This document shows positions 48,911 through 60,584 of a stretch of DNA of 64,000 nt, piece by piece. The stretch covers positions 68,917,920 to 68,981,919 of the forward strand of contig CM026387.1 in the NCBI GenBank assembly GCA_014843695.1, written 5' to 3'. The notes beneath the pieces were generated by a model, which saw only the letters and a list, made by a program, of their open reading frames with translations, was not told the origin of the DNA and made no database searches. Position numbers and translations under genes: made by a program. The stretch's first letter is position 1; every line of letters starts with the position of its first letter. The stretch is from Archivesica marissinica. Its lineage: Eukaryota > Mollusca > Bivalvia > Venerida > Vesicomyidae.

Positions 48911-51143
48911 AGAGAATTGTGCAGCGGGGAAGGAACTGTACAGCTAGGGAAGAATTGTGCAGCGGGGGAAGAACTGTGCAGCGAGGGAAGAACTGTGCAG
49001 CTAGGGAAGAATTGTGCAGCGGGGGAAGAATTGTGCAGCGGGGGAAGAATTGTGCAGCGGGGGAAGAATTGTGCAGCGTTGGAAAGAACTGTGCAGCCGA
49101 AAGAACTGTGCAGCGAGGAAGAACTGTGCAGCGGGAAGAACTGGACAGCGATGGAAGAACTGTGCAGCGGGGGAAGAATTGTGCAGCGGGGGAAGAATTG
49201 TGCAGCGGGGGAAGAATTGTGCAGCGGGGGAAGAACTGTGCAGCGAGGGAAGGACTGCACAGCGAGGGAAGAACTGGGCACGTGGAAGAACGGGCAGCGA
49301 GGGAAGAATGGACAGCAGCAGGGGGGAAGACTGTGAGGAAGAATTGTGCAGCGAGGGAAGAATTGTGCAGCGAGGGAAGAATTGTGCAGCGGGGGAATTG
49401 TGCAGCGGGGGAAGAAGGAGAGAAAAGAAACGAGGAAGAAGAATTGAAAGAACAGAAAGGAAGAAAAGAAGAAGGGGAAGAACAGCGATGGAAGAACGAT
49501 TGAAGAAGAAAGGGAGCGGAAGGAAGGAAGGAAGAAAGAAGCGGAAGGGAAAAGAACGAGGGAAGATGAATTGCAGCGGGGGAGAAAAGAAGAGAAGAAG
49601 AAGAAGGCAAGACGGAGAGAACTGACAGCGGAAGAGAGAAGGAACGGAAAGATGTAAGAAGCAGGGAAGAAGGGCAGCGAAGCGAAGAGAATGAATGAAG
49701 GAAGTGGAAGAAGAGAAGAAAGGGGAAGAAGGTTGAAGCAGTGCAGAGGGAAGAAGAATTAGGGGAAAGAACGAAGCGGTAGAAGAAACAGAGGGGGAAG
49801 AGAGAAAGAAGTGTGGAAGGAAGCAGTGAGCGAAGGAAAGAAAAGGAAAGAATTGAAGTGCAGCGAAAGAAGGGAAGAAAGAAGAAGAAGGGGGGAAGAA
49901 TTGTGAGAGAAGGGTGAAGGCTGAAGAGAGAAGAGGAGAGGGAAGAATTGTGCAGCGGGGGAAGAATGTGCAGCGGGGAAGAAACTGTGCAGCGAGGGAA
50001 GAACTGGCAGCTAGGGAAGAATTGTGCAGCGGGGGAAGAATTGTGCAGCGGGGGAAGAATTGTGCAGCGGGGGAAGAATTGTGCAGCGGGGGAAGAATGT
50101 GCAGCGAGGGAAAATGTGCAGCGAGGGAAGAACTGTGCAGCGAGGGAAGAACTGGACAGCGATGGAAGAACTGTGCAGCGGGGGAAGAACTGTGCAGCGA
50201 GGGACGAATGTGCAGCGAGGGAAGAATTGTGCAGCGAGGGAAGAATGTGCAGCGGGGGAAGAATTGTGCAGCGGGGGAAGAATTGTGGCGGGGGAAGAAT
50301 TGTGCAGCGGGGGAAGAATTGTGCAGCGGGGGAAGAACTGTGCAGCGAGGGAAGGACTGCACAGCGAGGGAAGAACTGGGCAGCGATGGAAGAACTGGGC
50401 AGCGAGGGAAGAACTGGACAGCGATGGAAGAACTGTGCAGCGGGGGAAGAACTGTGCAGCGAGGGACGAATTGTGCAGCGAGGGAAGAATTGTGCAGCGA
50501 GGGAAGAATTGTGCAGCGGGGGAAGAATTGTGCAGCGGGGGGAAGAATTGTGAAGCGGGGAAGATTGTGCAGCGGGGAAGAATTGTGCAGCGGGGGAAGA
50601 ACTGTGAAGCGAGGGAAGGACTGCACAGCGAGGGAAGAATTGTGCAGCGAGGGAAGAATTGTGCAGCGGGGAAGAACTGTGCAGCGAGGGAATAATTGTG
50701 CAGCGAGGGAAGAATTGTGCAGCGGGGGAAGAACTGCGCAGCGAGGGAAGAATTGTGCAGCGAGGGAAGGACTGTGCAGCGGGAAGGACTGTGCAGCGGG
50801 GAAGAACTGTGCAGCGAGGGAAGAACTGTGCAGCGGGGGAAGGACTGTGCAGCGAGGGAAGAATTGTGCAGCGGGGGAAGGACTATGCAGCGGGGGAAGG
50901 ACTGGGCAGCGAGGGAAGGACTGTGCAGCGAGGGAAGAACTGTGCAGCGGGGGAAGGACTGCGCAGCGGGGGAAGGACTGGGCAGCGAGGGAAGAATTGT
51001 GCAGCGAGGGAAGAATTGTGCAGCGGGGGAAGGACTGTGCAGCGGGGGAAGGACTGGGCAGCGAGGGAAGGACTGTGCAGCGGGGGAAGGACTGTGCAGC
51101 GGGGGAAGGACTGTGCAGCGGGGGAAGGACTGCGCAGCGAGGA
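48911..51143. repeat. Tandem array, 19-bp purine-rich unit, with a degraded centre
   Basis: Unit gcagcgggggaagaattgt (19 bp) and variants (gcgagggaagaactgt, ggaaggactgt). Two clean blocks (48911-49420 and 49935-51143) flank a stretch of about 500 bp in which the period is lost and the plus strand is almost wholly A/G (gaagaag, ggaagg, agagaag). Runs of four to five G recur every 19 bp on the plus strand throughout the clean blocks. Open frames of 200-540 codons on either strand are by-products of composition. Confidence 0.96.
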
Positions 51144-51585
51144 AACTGTATATCAAACTACATGCTGCGTATATATATATATATAGAACATAGTATCGCT
51201 GGTACACATAGCGGACCATTATCTTTACTGTGTTTAGTACTGGTATGTACACAAAGCTTGTTTCAAGGGTTTAAAGCAGTACCATTAGCTCAGGCCATAT
51301 GCCAACTCTCTAGCTGTCATTGATGGAGAAAGACCCCCCCCCGGGTGCCACTTCGAGCAGTATTTCTGACACAGACGGGCACCCAGGTAAACCCACCGAC
51401 CTACAAGATAGCTTCCTCACATGCAAGAATTTGACTGGAGTAGGTGAACATAAATGATTTTATTACATGGCCTGATCATACAGAAGTGTTCTAGTCACAA
51501 TGGTTCCTTCTTCAAGAGTATCAAGTGCCAGCGATCAACTCAAGTGCTATCATACTCATTAACAATTAATTTAACAACACTCTAC
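51144..51585. other. Spacer with a (TA)n run and a C10 tract
   Basis: An (AT) run at 51170-51184 and cccccccccc at about 51335-51344. From 51375 the segment gggcacccaggtaaacccac resembles part of the family 4 SINE body (gtgaccaggtagaaccacc at 51661), so a decayed SINE fragment is likely at 51375-51430. Confidence 0.5.
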
Positions 51586-51822
51586 AAGTAGTGGTTTTGG
51601 TTTGTTTGTTGTTCGGGTTTAAAGACTGCCACACCGAGTAGAATTTGCATATAATGACAGGTGACCAGGTAGAACCACCTACCGACCACAAGTCAGCTGG
51701 ATAGAATCCGGACATGAACAAAATAATTGAACACCTTTTACTGGGATTCAAACCTATAGCTGTGAGGGCAAGTGATTTGAAGTCAATGACCTTAACCATG
51801 AGGCCCCCTGCTGGCCCCCTGT
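51586..51822 (-). mobile_element. tRNA-derived SINE, family 4
   Basis: Minus strand from 51822: head with gcctcatggttaaggtcatt, B box ggtttgaatccc, body with ccggattctatccagctgac and ggtggttctacctggtcacc, and a tail ending in aacaaacaaaccaaaacc. No ORF. Confidence 0.7.
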
Positions 51823-51951
51823 ACTGGTATTTACTGGGTGAGTACAATTAATCGGACCTGCATTGTTCTTCAAACGGCTGAGGTAAAACTGTTCTTCATA
51901 AGTAAATATTTAATGGTCTCCATAGTCATACAAATTAGCATTTTATTTATT

Positions 51952-53234
51952 GTGTGTATTATCATTTGTTGTATATTATCATATTTATTGTATATTATCA
52001 TTTGTTGTGTATTATCATTTATTGTGTATTATCATTTATTGTGTATTATCATATTTATTGTATATTATCATTTGTTGTATATTATCATATTTATTGTATA
52101 TTATCATTTATTGTGTATTATCATTTGTTGTATATTATCATATTTATTGTATATTATCATTTGTTGTATATTATCATTTGTTGTGTATTATCATTTGTTG
52201 TATATTATCATATTTATTGTATATTATCATTTGTTGTGTATTATCATATTTATTGTATATTATCATTTGTTGTATATTATCATTTGTTGTGTATTATCAT
52301 TTGTTGTATATTATCATATTTATTGTATATTATCATTTGTTGTATATTATCATTTGTTGTATATTATCATATTTATTGTATATTATCATTTATTGTATAT
52401 TATCATTTGTTGTATATTATCATTTGTTGTATATTATCATTTGTTGTGTATTATCATATTTATTGTATATTATCATTTGTTGTATATTATCATTTGTTGT
52501 GTATTATCATTTGTTGTATATTATCATATTTATTGTATATTATTATTTGTTGTGTATTATCATTTGTTGTATATTATCATATTTATTGTATATTATCATT
52601 TATTGTATATTATCATTTGTTGTATATTATCATTTGTTGTGTATTATCATTTATTGTATATTATCATTTGTTGTATATTATCATATTTGTTGTATATTAT
52701 AATATTTATTGTATATTATCATTTGTTGTGTATTATCATTTGTTGTATATTATCATATTTGTTGTATATTATAATATTTATTGTATATTATCATTTGTTG
52801 TGTATTATCATTTGTTGTGTATTATCAGTTGTTGTATATTATCATTTGTTGTGTATTATCATATTTATTGTATATTATCATTTGTTGTGTATTATCATAT
52901 TTGTTATATATTATCATTTGTTGTGTATTATCATATTTATTGTATATTATCATTTGTTGTGTATTATCATATTTGTTGTATATTATCATTTGTTGTGTAT
53001 TATCATATTTATTGTATATTATCATTTGTTGTGTATTATCATATTTGTTGTGTATTATCATATTTGTTGCATATTATCATTTGTTGTGTATTATCATATT
53101 TGTTGTATATTATCATTTGTTGTGTATTATCATTTATTGTATATTATCATTTGTTGTATATTATCATATTTGTTGTATATTATCATATTTATTGTATATT
53201 ATCATTTGTTGTGTATTATCATTTGTTGTATATT
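51952..53234. repeat. Tandem array, 17/19-bp AT-rich unit, about 72 copies
   Basis: Two interleaved unit types: tattatcatttgttgtg (17 bp) and tattatcatatttattgta (19 bp). The order of types is irregular on the left and approaches alternation from about 52850 to 53060. The array ends at the base where a SINE begins. Confidence 0.97.
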
Positions 53235-53236
53235 AT

Positions 53237-53462
53237 CATTTTGTGGAAGTCGTGATAGCGCAGTGAATGCGCGTTCGCTTCAGGTGCAAAAGGTGCGGAG
53301 TTTGAGCCCCGCTGGAGCCGTTAAATTCAACGTTGCCTCTTCTCTCTCCCTCATGGCGATGGATTCCATCAGGAATGAGGTCTCGAGAGTGATTAATATA
53401 AATTGCAACAACTTGTTTCGCAATCGAGCTAAAATAAATTTGTATAAACTAATGTTTTCATT
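53237..53462 (+). mobile_element. tRNA-derived SINE, family 3 (full length)
   Basis: Plus-strand copy: head ggaagtcgtgatagcgcagt with A box, cgcttcaggtgcaaaaggtg, B box gagtttgagcccc, core gatggattccatcaggaatg, aggtctcgagagtgattaat, and tail gcaatcgagctaaaataaat. It directly abuts the 17/19-bp array on its 5' side. Confidence 0.85.
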
Positions 53463-53717
53463 AAACTGTTTTAAATAAAACAATGCACATTAGTTATGCT
53501 ATGTTTTAGCATTGCTTGCAGCAGCTGGGAATGGTAACATCTATTGAAATGATCTGCCCATGATATTTATACACACAATTAACTATTTTAAATCAAACGA
53601 CAAGATAAACAAGACGTTTAATGGCCCTTTAAATTTCTCAACTAGACTTTGAGTCTGGTGACTCCAGGACCCGAGATATCAAAACAGTTTTCATATCCCA
53701 AGCTTCTGATTTGTTGT
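53463..53717. other. Unique spacer
   Basis: No element recognised. Confidence 0.55.
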
Positions 53718-54060
53718 TTAACACTTTGCACGTTAGCAGCAGGCAAAATCACTTTGCAAACAGCATAGAGCCAGATCAGACAGCACAGAACGTTTGCAAA
53801 CAGCATAGAGCCAGATCAGACAGCACAGAACGTTTGCAAACAGCATAGAGCCAGATCAGATGGCACAGAACGTTTGCAAACAGCATAGAGCCAGATCAGA
53901 CAGCACAGAACGTTTGCAAAGAGCATAGAGCCAGTGGAGGTAAAACATTTGGCTGAATAGCAAACAAAATAGATCCTGATCAGACGTGGTGCTATGCCGC
54001 GGCTGATCTGGATCTATGTTGTTTGCAAATGTGATTTTATTACTCAGCATGCAGGGTTAA
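53718..54060. mobile_element. piggyBac-like MITE (copy 4) with an internal tandem expansion
   Basis: TTAA at 53718-53721 and 54057-54060. The right end is tcagcatgcaggg. Inside, a segment of about 40 bp (gtttgcaaacagcatagagc, cagatcagacagcacagaac) is repeated four to five times from 53754 to 53930, followed by the usual right-hand interior ctggatctatgttgtttgca. The other copies have one such segment, so an internal part of a MITE has been amplified in place. Confidence 0.75.
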
Positions 54061-54664
54061 GAGCAAATCTCAAACTCACACAATCACTTGAGAAGTTTGA
54101 TAACCAACGACCCATGTCAACAACTTGTTAAGACGTTATTGCAAGGACACATATAGTTGGTGTGGATTCAACGGTCTCGGTTACAAGTTATTTGCATACA
54201 ATTATAAATGTATATATAAATATATAAATTGTAAATGTACACGACATGAGTGAAATACATTTAGCCTTACTCAACAGTTACTTATTTTCAACAATAAACT
54301 ATTTATGAATATGCATATGACCTCTAGAACAGAAAGGTCAATCTGCACTAACAATAGCTAGTCATTGACACCACCAGTGACACAATGACTATTCGTATGA
54401 CCTCTAAAAGAGAAAGGTCAATCTGCACTAATAACAGTTTTGAACACACTTGGTAAAGTGTGTTGTAGAGATAGAAGTTAGGAAGCTACTATTGGTTCAT
54501 GGGAATCAGTTATTTCAATACAATTTCTGTAAAGACAACATGACTCCGGACACATATCTCTTGTGAAAGCTTGGCCAATTCTTGTTCAGGTGAGTTATTA
54601 AGCAACAGAAATCTACATGTCTAAAACTGGACAGAATTTAGTGTTAACCAAGCTGAAAATAGAA
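54061..54664. other. Unique spacer with a two-copy direct repeat
   Basis: A 40-bp segment (tatgacctctagaacagaaa, ggtcaatctgcactaacaat) at about 54316-54358 recurs at 54397-54437 with three or four changes. No gene recognised. Confidence 0.55.
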
Positions 54665-55374
54665 GCATGGTTTAATAACCCCAGATTTCCTATGCAGCAT
54701 TGTATATAGATTATTGCATGGTTTAATAACCCCATATTTCCTATGCAGCATTGTATATCGACTATTGCATGGTTTATTACCCCAGATTTCCTATGCAGCA
54801 TTGTATATAGATTATTGCATGGTTTAATTACCCCAGATTTCTTATACAGCATTGTATATCGACTATTGCATGTTTTATTACCCCAGATTTCCTATGCAGC
54901 ATTGTATATCGACTATTGCATGTTTTATTACCCCAGATTTCCCATGCAGCATTGTATATCGACTATTGCATGATTTATTACCCCAGATTTCCTATGCAGC
55001 ATTGTATATCGACTATTGCATGGTTTATTACCCCAGATTTCCTATGCAGCATTGTATATCGACTATTGCATGGTTTATTACCCCAGATTTCCTATGCAGC
55101 ATTGTATATAGATTATTGCATGGTTTAATAACCCCAGATTTCTTATACAGCATTGTATATAGACTATTGCATGGTTTAATACCCCAGATTTCTTATACAG
55201 CATTGTATATTGACTATTGCATGGATTAATAACCCCAGATTTCTTTTACAGCAATGTATATCGACTATTGCATAGATTAATAACCCCGGATTTCTGATAC
55301 AGCATTGTATATAGACTATTGCATGGCTTAATAACCCCAGATTTCTTATACAGCATTGTATATCGACTATTGCA
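54665..55374. repeat. Tandem array, 50/51-bp unit, 14 copies
   Basis: Unit tattgcatggtttattaccc, cagatttcctatgcagcatt, gtatatcgac. Outer copies have ttaataacc (51 bp) and the central copies ttattacc (50 bp). The last copy runs directly into LINE-derived sequence at about 55376. Confidence 0.97.
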
Positions 55375-55375
55375 G

Positions 55376-56047
55376 CTTCGTCAGAATTCAAGCACAATTA
55401 ACCATACAGCACATTATTAAATCGGACAGCCCATGTGTACTCTGGTCGGCGTGTAGAATGAGGCATGAGTTACTTCCACTGTGTAAAATAGCGGCGTCAG
55501 TCTTGGGTCAATTGGTATCGAGACAATTCTTAAGTACATGTTACAAATGCTCGCTATTGGCTGTCAACAATGTTGAACATATAATGTGTTATTGCCATGC
55601 AATTGGATCCCATAAGGTGTAAAGTGTTGAACATTTTAGCTGACATTGTTAGTACTAAAGATTAAATAGAATTCATGCATTTATCACCAATGGACCAGTG
55701 CAATGTATTACTATCGTTAGCATTACAGGTAGATGATAATCTTGTTCCAAGGAACTTGTTGCTATTGAAGCTAATATGTAGAATGTTTTCCGGGTAGTTG
55801 AAAGCAAACTGATTCTATGTTTTACTGGTGCACATTGTTATGTTCGGAAATCATAACTGTTATATATTGCTAATTATGTATTCGTCCATAGTCGAGGTCA
55901 ATTGACTAAATACAAGGTTATACATGCTGGAGTACTCAACTGACATTTAACCCTGTTATTTGTGCATTGATATTATACTGTTTGTACATATATATTAATA
56001 ATGATTTGTAAATATGTTATGCTCTTCAGCAATGGAGGAAATAAAAG

Positions 56048-56089
<42 letters not shown>
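55376..56089 (+). mobile_element. Decayed 3' end of a LINE (non-LTR retrotransposon)
   Basis: The 5' part (open to a stop at 55622) encodes a peptide ending TCYKCSLLAVNNVEHIMCYC, a C-x2-C...H-x4-C arrangement like the Cys/His motif found near the C terminus of many LINE reverse transcriptases (C..C, then EH, then C). After the stop the frame is lost. The 3' part reads like a LINE 3' UTR and ends gcaatggaggaaataaaagt directly before an (ATCT)n tract, a common LINE tail in molluscs. 5' truncation is normal for such elements. Alternative: an unrelated zinc-binding fragment. The clade is not determined. Confidence 0.6.
56048..56089. repeat. (ATCT)n microsatellite
   Basis: About ten uninterrupted tetranucleotides, interpreted as the 3' tail of the LINE fragment. 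Confidence 0.95.
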
Positions 56090-56596
56090 ATTATATTCAG
56101 GCTGCTCACAGTTAATCACATTGTAAGGTTCACAGCAGTCAAACATAAAGCAAATAAGACACATTTTCTTTCTCCCTGCAATGTTCTATCTATCTGTTCA
56201 CAGTGATGTCTGTTATTCAGAGCTGCCTAGTCATAGGCATTTAAAACAGGTTATTGAATGTACCTGTCTCATGGCTGTCAGTGGCGGCTAATATTGCTTT
56301 AGTGTTGGATTTTACAGCCCATCAGCCTGGTACATGTTACACAGCACCAAAATGTTTCGCAGTTTAATATATTCATTGAAAATAAGAAGATAAGATGTGT
56401 ATGGCCTCAAATCATTTAAATTGGCCGATTCAGACTCTGAAATATGTGGGTTTTGGCATGCACTCGCATATAAGACGGGTTAATAAAATTGACACCAGGT
56501 ACAAGTATAAATTTCAATATTTTAAATCCATTGCAAGTTGAAGAAATTGTCAGTGTCAGGGTGCTTTCTTTTCTAAAAACGTAATAATTGATATCA
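56090..56596. other. Unique spacer
   Basis: No gene or element recognised. Confidence 0.6.
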
Positions 56597-56843
56597 TTAA
56601 CCCTTTTCATTCTGGATACATTTAAAGGCATTTGCAAACAATATAGATCCAGATCAGCCGAATCGTGAAGCTGCAGGCTGATCAGGATCTATGTTGTTTG
56701 CTACATAGCCAAGTGTCTTAGCAATATCATTTGAATAGCAAACAGCATAGAGCCTGATCAGACGGCACATTCCGTGGTGGTTGATCTGGCTCTATGTTCT
56801 TTGCAAATACTGTTTGAACGGTATCCAGAATGAAATGGATTAA
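56597..56843. mobile_element. piggyBac-like MITE (copy 5)
   Basis: TTAA at both ends (56597-56600, 56840-56843). It starts cccttttcattctggataca and ends gtatccagaatgaaatgga. It is the same subfamily as copy 1, inserted in the opposite orientation (the atttaaaggc side is on the left). The interior has gatcaggatctatgttgttt and aacagcatagagcctgatca. Confidence 0.8.
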
Positions 56844-57105
56844 AAGTGTAAAAAGAATTTTCTTTTAAAAATGTTAATTTTTTTTATTACCACTCACTCA
56901 CTTACAAGACGGGAGGGGATGCCACTTTGAGGCCATAATCTGGTGGTAAAAACTAGACTTATAGGTTTATGGATGGTAGTAGATAGAAACCCATATAAGC
57001 AGAATTTGCTGGCGTTCTCTCATATGACAATTATACAATATTTCCATCAACTTTGGTCTTCCAGAAATATATTTGAATGATTTAGTATTGATTACACGAC
57101 ACTCA
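56844..57105. other. Unique spacer
   Basis: Contains a poly-T run near 56878. Nothing else recognised. Confidence 0.55.
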
Positions 57106-59461
57106 TCTTACCAAACTTCCAGCTCGTGTATAGTCAAACAAATCTCTAACCAAACTTCCAGCTCGTGTATAGTCAAACAAATCTCTAACCAAACTTCCAG
57201 CTCGTGTATAGTCAAACAAATCTCTAACCAAACTTCCAGCTCGTGTATAGTCAAACAAATCTCTAACCAAACTTCCAGCTCGTGTATAGTCAAACAAATC
57301 TCTAACCAAACTTCCAGCTCGTGTATAGTCAAACAAATCTCTAACCAAACTTCCAGCTCGTGTATAGTCAAACAAATCTCTAACCAAACTTCCAGCTCGT
57401 GTATAGTCAAACAAATCTCTAACCAAACTTCCAGCTCGTGTATAGTCAAACAAATCTCTAACCAAACTTCCAGCTCGTGTATAGTCAAACAAATCTCTAA
57501 CCAAACTTCCAGCTCGTGTATAGTCAAACAAATCTCTAACCAAACTTCCAGCTCGTGTATAGTCAAACAAATCTCTAACCAAACTTCCAGCTCGTGTACA
57601 GTCAAACAAATCTCTAACCAAACTTCCAGCTCGTGTATAGTCAAACAAATCTCTAACCAAACTTCCAGCTCGTGCATAGTCAAACAAATCTCTAACCAAA
57701 CTTCCAGCTCGTGTATAGTCAAACAAATCTCTAACCAAACTTCCAGCTCGTGTATAGTCAAACAAATCTCTAACCAAACTTCCAGCTCGTGTATAGTCAA
57801 ACATATCTCTAACCAAACTTCCAGCTCGTGTATAGTCAAACAAATCTCTAACCAAACTTCCAGCTCGTGTATAGTCAAACATATCTCTATCAATACTTCC
57901 AGCTCGTGTATAGTCAAACAAATCTCTAACCAAACTTCCAGCTCGTGTATAGTCAAACAAATCTCTAACCAAACTTCCAGCTTGTGTATAGTCAAACAAA
58001 TCTCTAACCATACTTCCAGCTCGTAAATAGTCAAACAAATCTCTAACCATACTTCCAGCTCGTACATAGCCAAACAACTCTCTAACCAAACTTCCAGCTC
58101 GTAAATAGCCAAACAAATCTCTAACCAAACTTCCAGCTTGTGTATAGCCAAACAAATCTCTATCCATACTTCCAGCTCGTGTATAGTCAAACAAATCTCT
58201 AAACAAACTTCCAGCTCGTGTACAGTCAAACAAATCTCTAACCATACTTCCAGCTCGTGTACAGTCAAACAAACCTCTAACCATACTTCCAGCTCGTAAA
58301 TAGCCAAACAAATCTCTAACCAAACTTCCAGCTCGTAAATAGCTAACCAAATCTCTAGCCAAACTTCCAGCTCGTGTATAGTCAAACAAATCTCTAACCA
58401 AACTTCCAGCTCGTGTATAGTCAAACAAATCTCTATCCATACTTCCAGCTCGTGTATAGTCAAACAAATCTCTAAACAAACTTCCAGCTCGTGTACAGTC
58501 AAACAAATCTCTAACCATACTTCCAGCTCGTGTACAGTCAAACAAACCTCTAACCATACTTCCAGCTCGTAAATAGCCAAACAAATCTCTAACCAAACTT
58601 CCAGCTCGTAAATAGCTAACCAAATCTCTAGCCAAACTTCCAGCTCGTGTATAGTCAAACAAATCTCTAACCAAACTTCCAGCTCGTGTATAGTCAAACA
58701 AATCTCTATCCATACTTCCAGCTCGTGTATAGTCAAACAAATCTCTAAACAAACTTCCAGCTCGTGTACAGTCAAACAAATCTCTAACCATACTTCCAGC
58801 TCGTGTACAGTCAAACAAACCTCTAACCATACTTCCAGCTCGTAAATAGCCAAACAAATCTCTAACCAAACTTCCAGCTCGTGTATAGTCAAACAAATCT
58901 CTAACCAAACTTCCAGCTTGTGTATAGTCAAACAAATCTCTAACCAAACTTCCAGCTCGTAAATAGCCAAACAAATCTCTAACCAAACTTCAAGCTTGTG
59001 TATAGCCAAACAAATCTCTAACCAAACTTCCAGCTCGTAAATAGCCAAACATATCTCTAACCAAACTTCCAGCTTGTGTATAGCCAAATAAATCTCTATC
59101 CATACTTCCAGCTCGTGTATAGTCAAACACATCTCTAACCAAACTTCCAGCTCGTGTACAGTCAAACAAATCTCTAACCATACTTCCAGCTCGTAAATAG
59201 CCAAACAAATCTCTAACCATACTTCCAGCTCGTAAATAGCCAAACAAATCTCTAACCAAACTTCCAGCTCGTGTATAGTCAAACAAATCTCTAACCAAAC
59301 TTCCAGCTCGTGTTTAGTCAAACAAATCTCTAACCAAACTTCCAGCTCGTGTATAGTCAAACAAATCTCTAACCAAACTTCCAGTTCGTGTATAGTCAAA
59401 CAAATCTCTAACCAAACTTCCAGCTCATGTATAGTCAAACAAATCTCTAACCAAACTTCCT
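57106..59461. repeat. Tandem array, 39-bp unit, about 60 copies, with a 273-bp higher-order repeat
   Basis: Unit aaacttccagctcgtgtata, gtcaaacaaatctctaacc. The left third (57106-57890) is almost perfectly homogeneous, apart from single changes at about 57599 and 57674. The right part has several subtypes (gtacagtc, gtaaatagcc, taaatagctaacc, tatccat). Seven successive subtypes repeat three times as a 273-bp block (marker tatccat at 58161, 58434 and 58707). All units keep the 39-bp register, so a minus-strand frame of 785 codons (LEVWLEICLTIHE repeats) and other frames stay open. I consider these non-genic. Confidence 0.97.
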
Positions 59462-59620
59462 CCAATGATTGTGAAATTGAAAGTCGACAGTTTTGTAACC
59501 AATTTCATCTATGTAACAAAAAATGTTTATGTTGAGTGAATAAATCACTTCTAGAACTACAAAAACTGTCTGTAATTATCATCTGTCTAAGCAGGAATAC
59601 CACTTAAAGTAGTCTGGTTC
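59462..59620. other. Unique spacer
   Basis: No element recognised. Confidence 0.55.
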
Positions 59621-59903
59621 CCACACTGGAGTTTTATAATATATTTCATCTCACTGGAGATTTTATAATACATTTCACCGCACTGGAGATTTTATGATAC
59701 ATTTCACCGCACTGGAGATTTTATGATACATTTCACCTCACTGGAGATTTTATGATACATTTCACCGCACTGGAGATTTTATGATACATTTCACCTCACT
59801 GGAGATTTTATGATACATTTCACCGCACTGGAGATTTTATGATACATTTCACCTCACTGGAGATTTTATGATACATTTCACCTCACTGGAGATTTTATGA
59901 CAC
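59621..59903. repeat. Tandem array, 29-bp unit in 58-bp dimers
   Basis: Unit attttatgatacatttcacc, gcactggag. Most neighbouring copies alternate ccgcac and cctcac, giving a 58-bp period. About ten copies; the edges are decayed. Confidence 0.96.
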
Positions 59904-60349
59904 AATTCACATTTATTAAGCAGTTACATGTGCTAACCAGCTACCAGCTTTTACTGACTGCTTAATACCGGTTTCCTTGTATCATCCAGCCTCCCTGATG
60001 AGAGAATGTCATTTCTTTGCTAGAGGCCCTCCATCTCCCCCTCAAGAATGAATATAGAGATAGAATATGTTGTTAGTGTTGTACAAACAGGATGAATGTT
60101 GTATAACGATAATGAGTAGTTATTACATGTGTACATGTACAGTTTATCCCGGAGGTTTAGCAGTACACATTTGTTACTTACATCAATATGGGCTGACAGA
60201 TATCACATAAATCACAACAGCTGTCTCAATAAAAACTGGATTACAGCATTCTCTACATAAAGAGCAATATGTTCTTTAACAATATTACATGTAATACCGG
60301 TATATATTGCAGCTGCCATTTCTATATGGTCAATTTCGGTAATAGGTTG
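59904..60349. other. Unique AT-rich spacer
   Basis: No gene or element recognised. Confidence 0.6.
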
Positions 60350-60513
60350 TTAACCCATTTCATTCTGGATACATTTAAAGGCTTTTGCAAACAATATAGA
60401 TCCAGATCAGCTGCAGCGTGACGCAGATCAGACAGCACGTTCCGTGGCGGCTGATATGGCTCTATGTTCTTTGCAAATACTGTTCGAATGGTATCCAGAA
60501 TCAAATGGGTTAA
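60350..60513. mobile_element. piggyBac-like MITE (copy 6, internally deleted)
   Basis: TTAA at 60350-60353 and 60510-60513. Termini cccatttcattctggataca and gtatccagaatcaaatggg are like copies 1 and 5. The centre is missing about 80 bp compared with copy 5: after cagctgcagcgtgacgc the sequence jumps to agatcagacagcacg. Confidence 0.8.
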
Positions 60514-60584
60514 AGAAAGTCATGAAACTACGTGCTTAGGTGTTCAGTAATTAATTTAAAGACATCTTTTTATAATTTATAATT

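Noticed and set aside
49001..50626. 541-codon Ser/Pro/Leu-rich frame on the minus strand
   Set aside because: It is the translation of purine-rich repeats read from the complementary strand. Stops are rare for compositional reasons.
57108..59465. A 785-codon open frame on the minus strand (LEVWLEICLTIHE repeats) and long frames in other arrays
   Set aside because: The frames coincide exactly with tandem arrays whose units lack stops; several frames on both strands are open at once, and no start context, signal peptide or family is recognisable.
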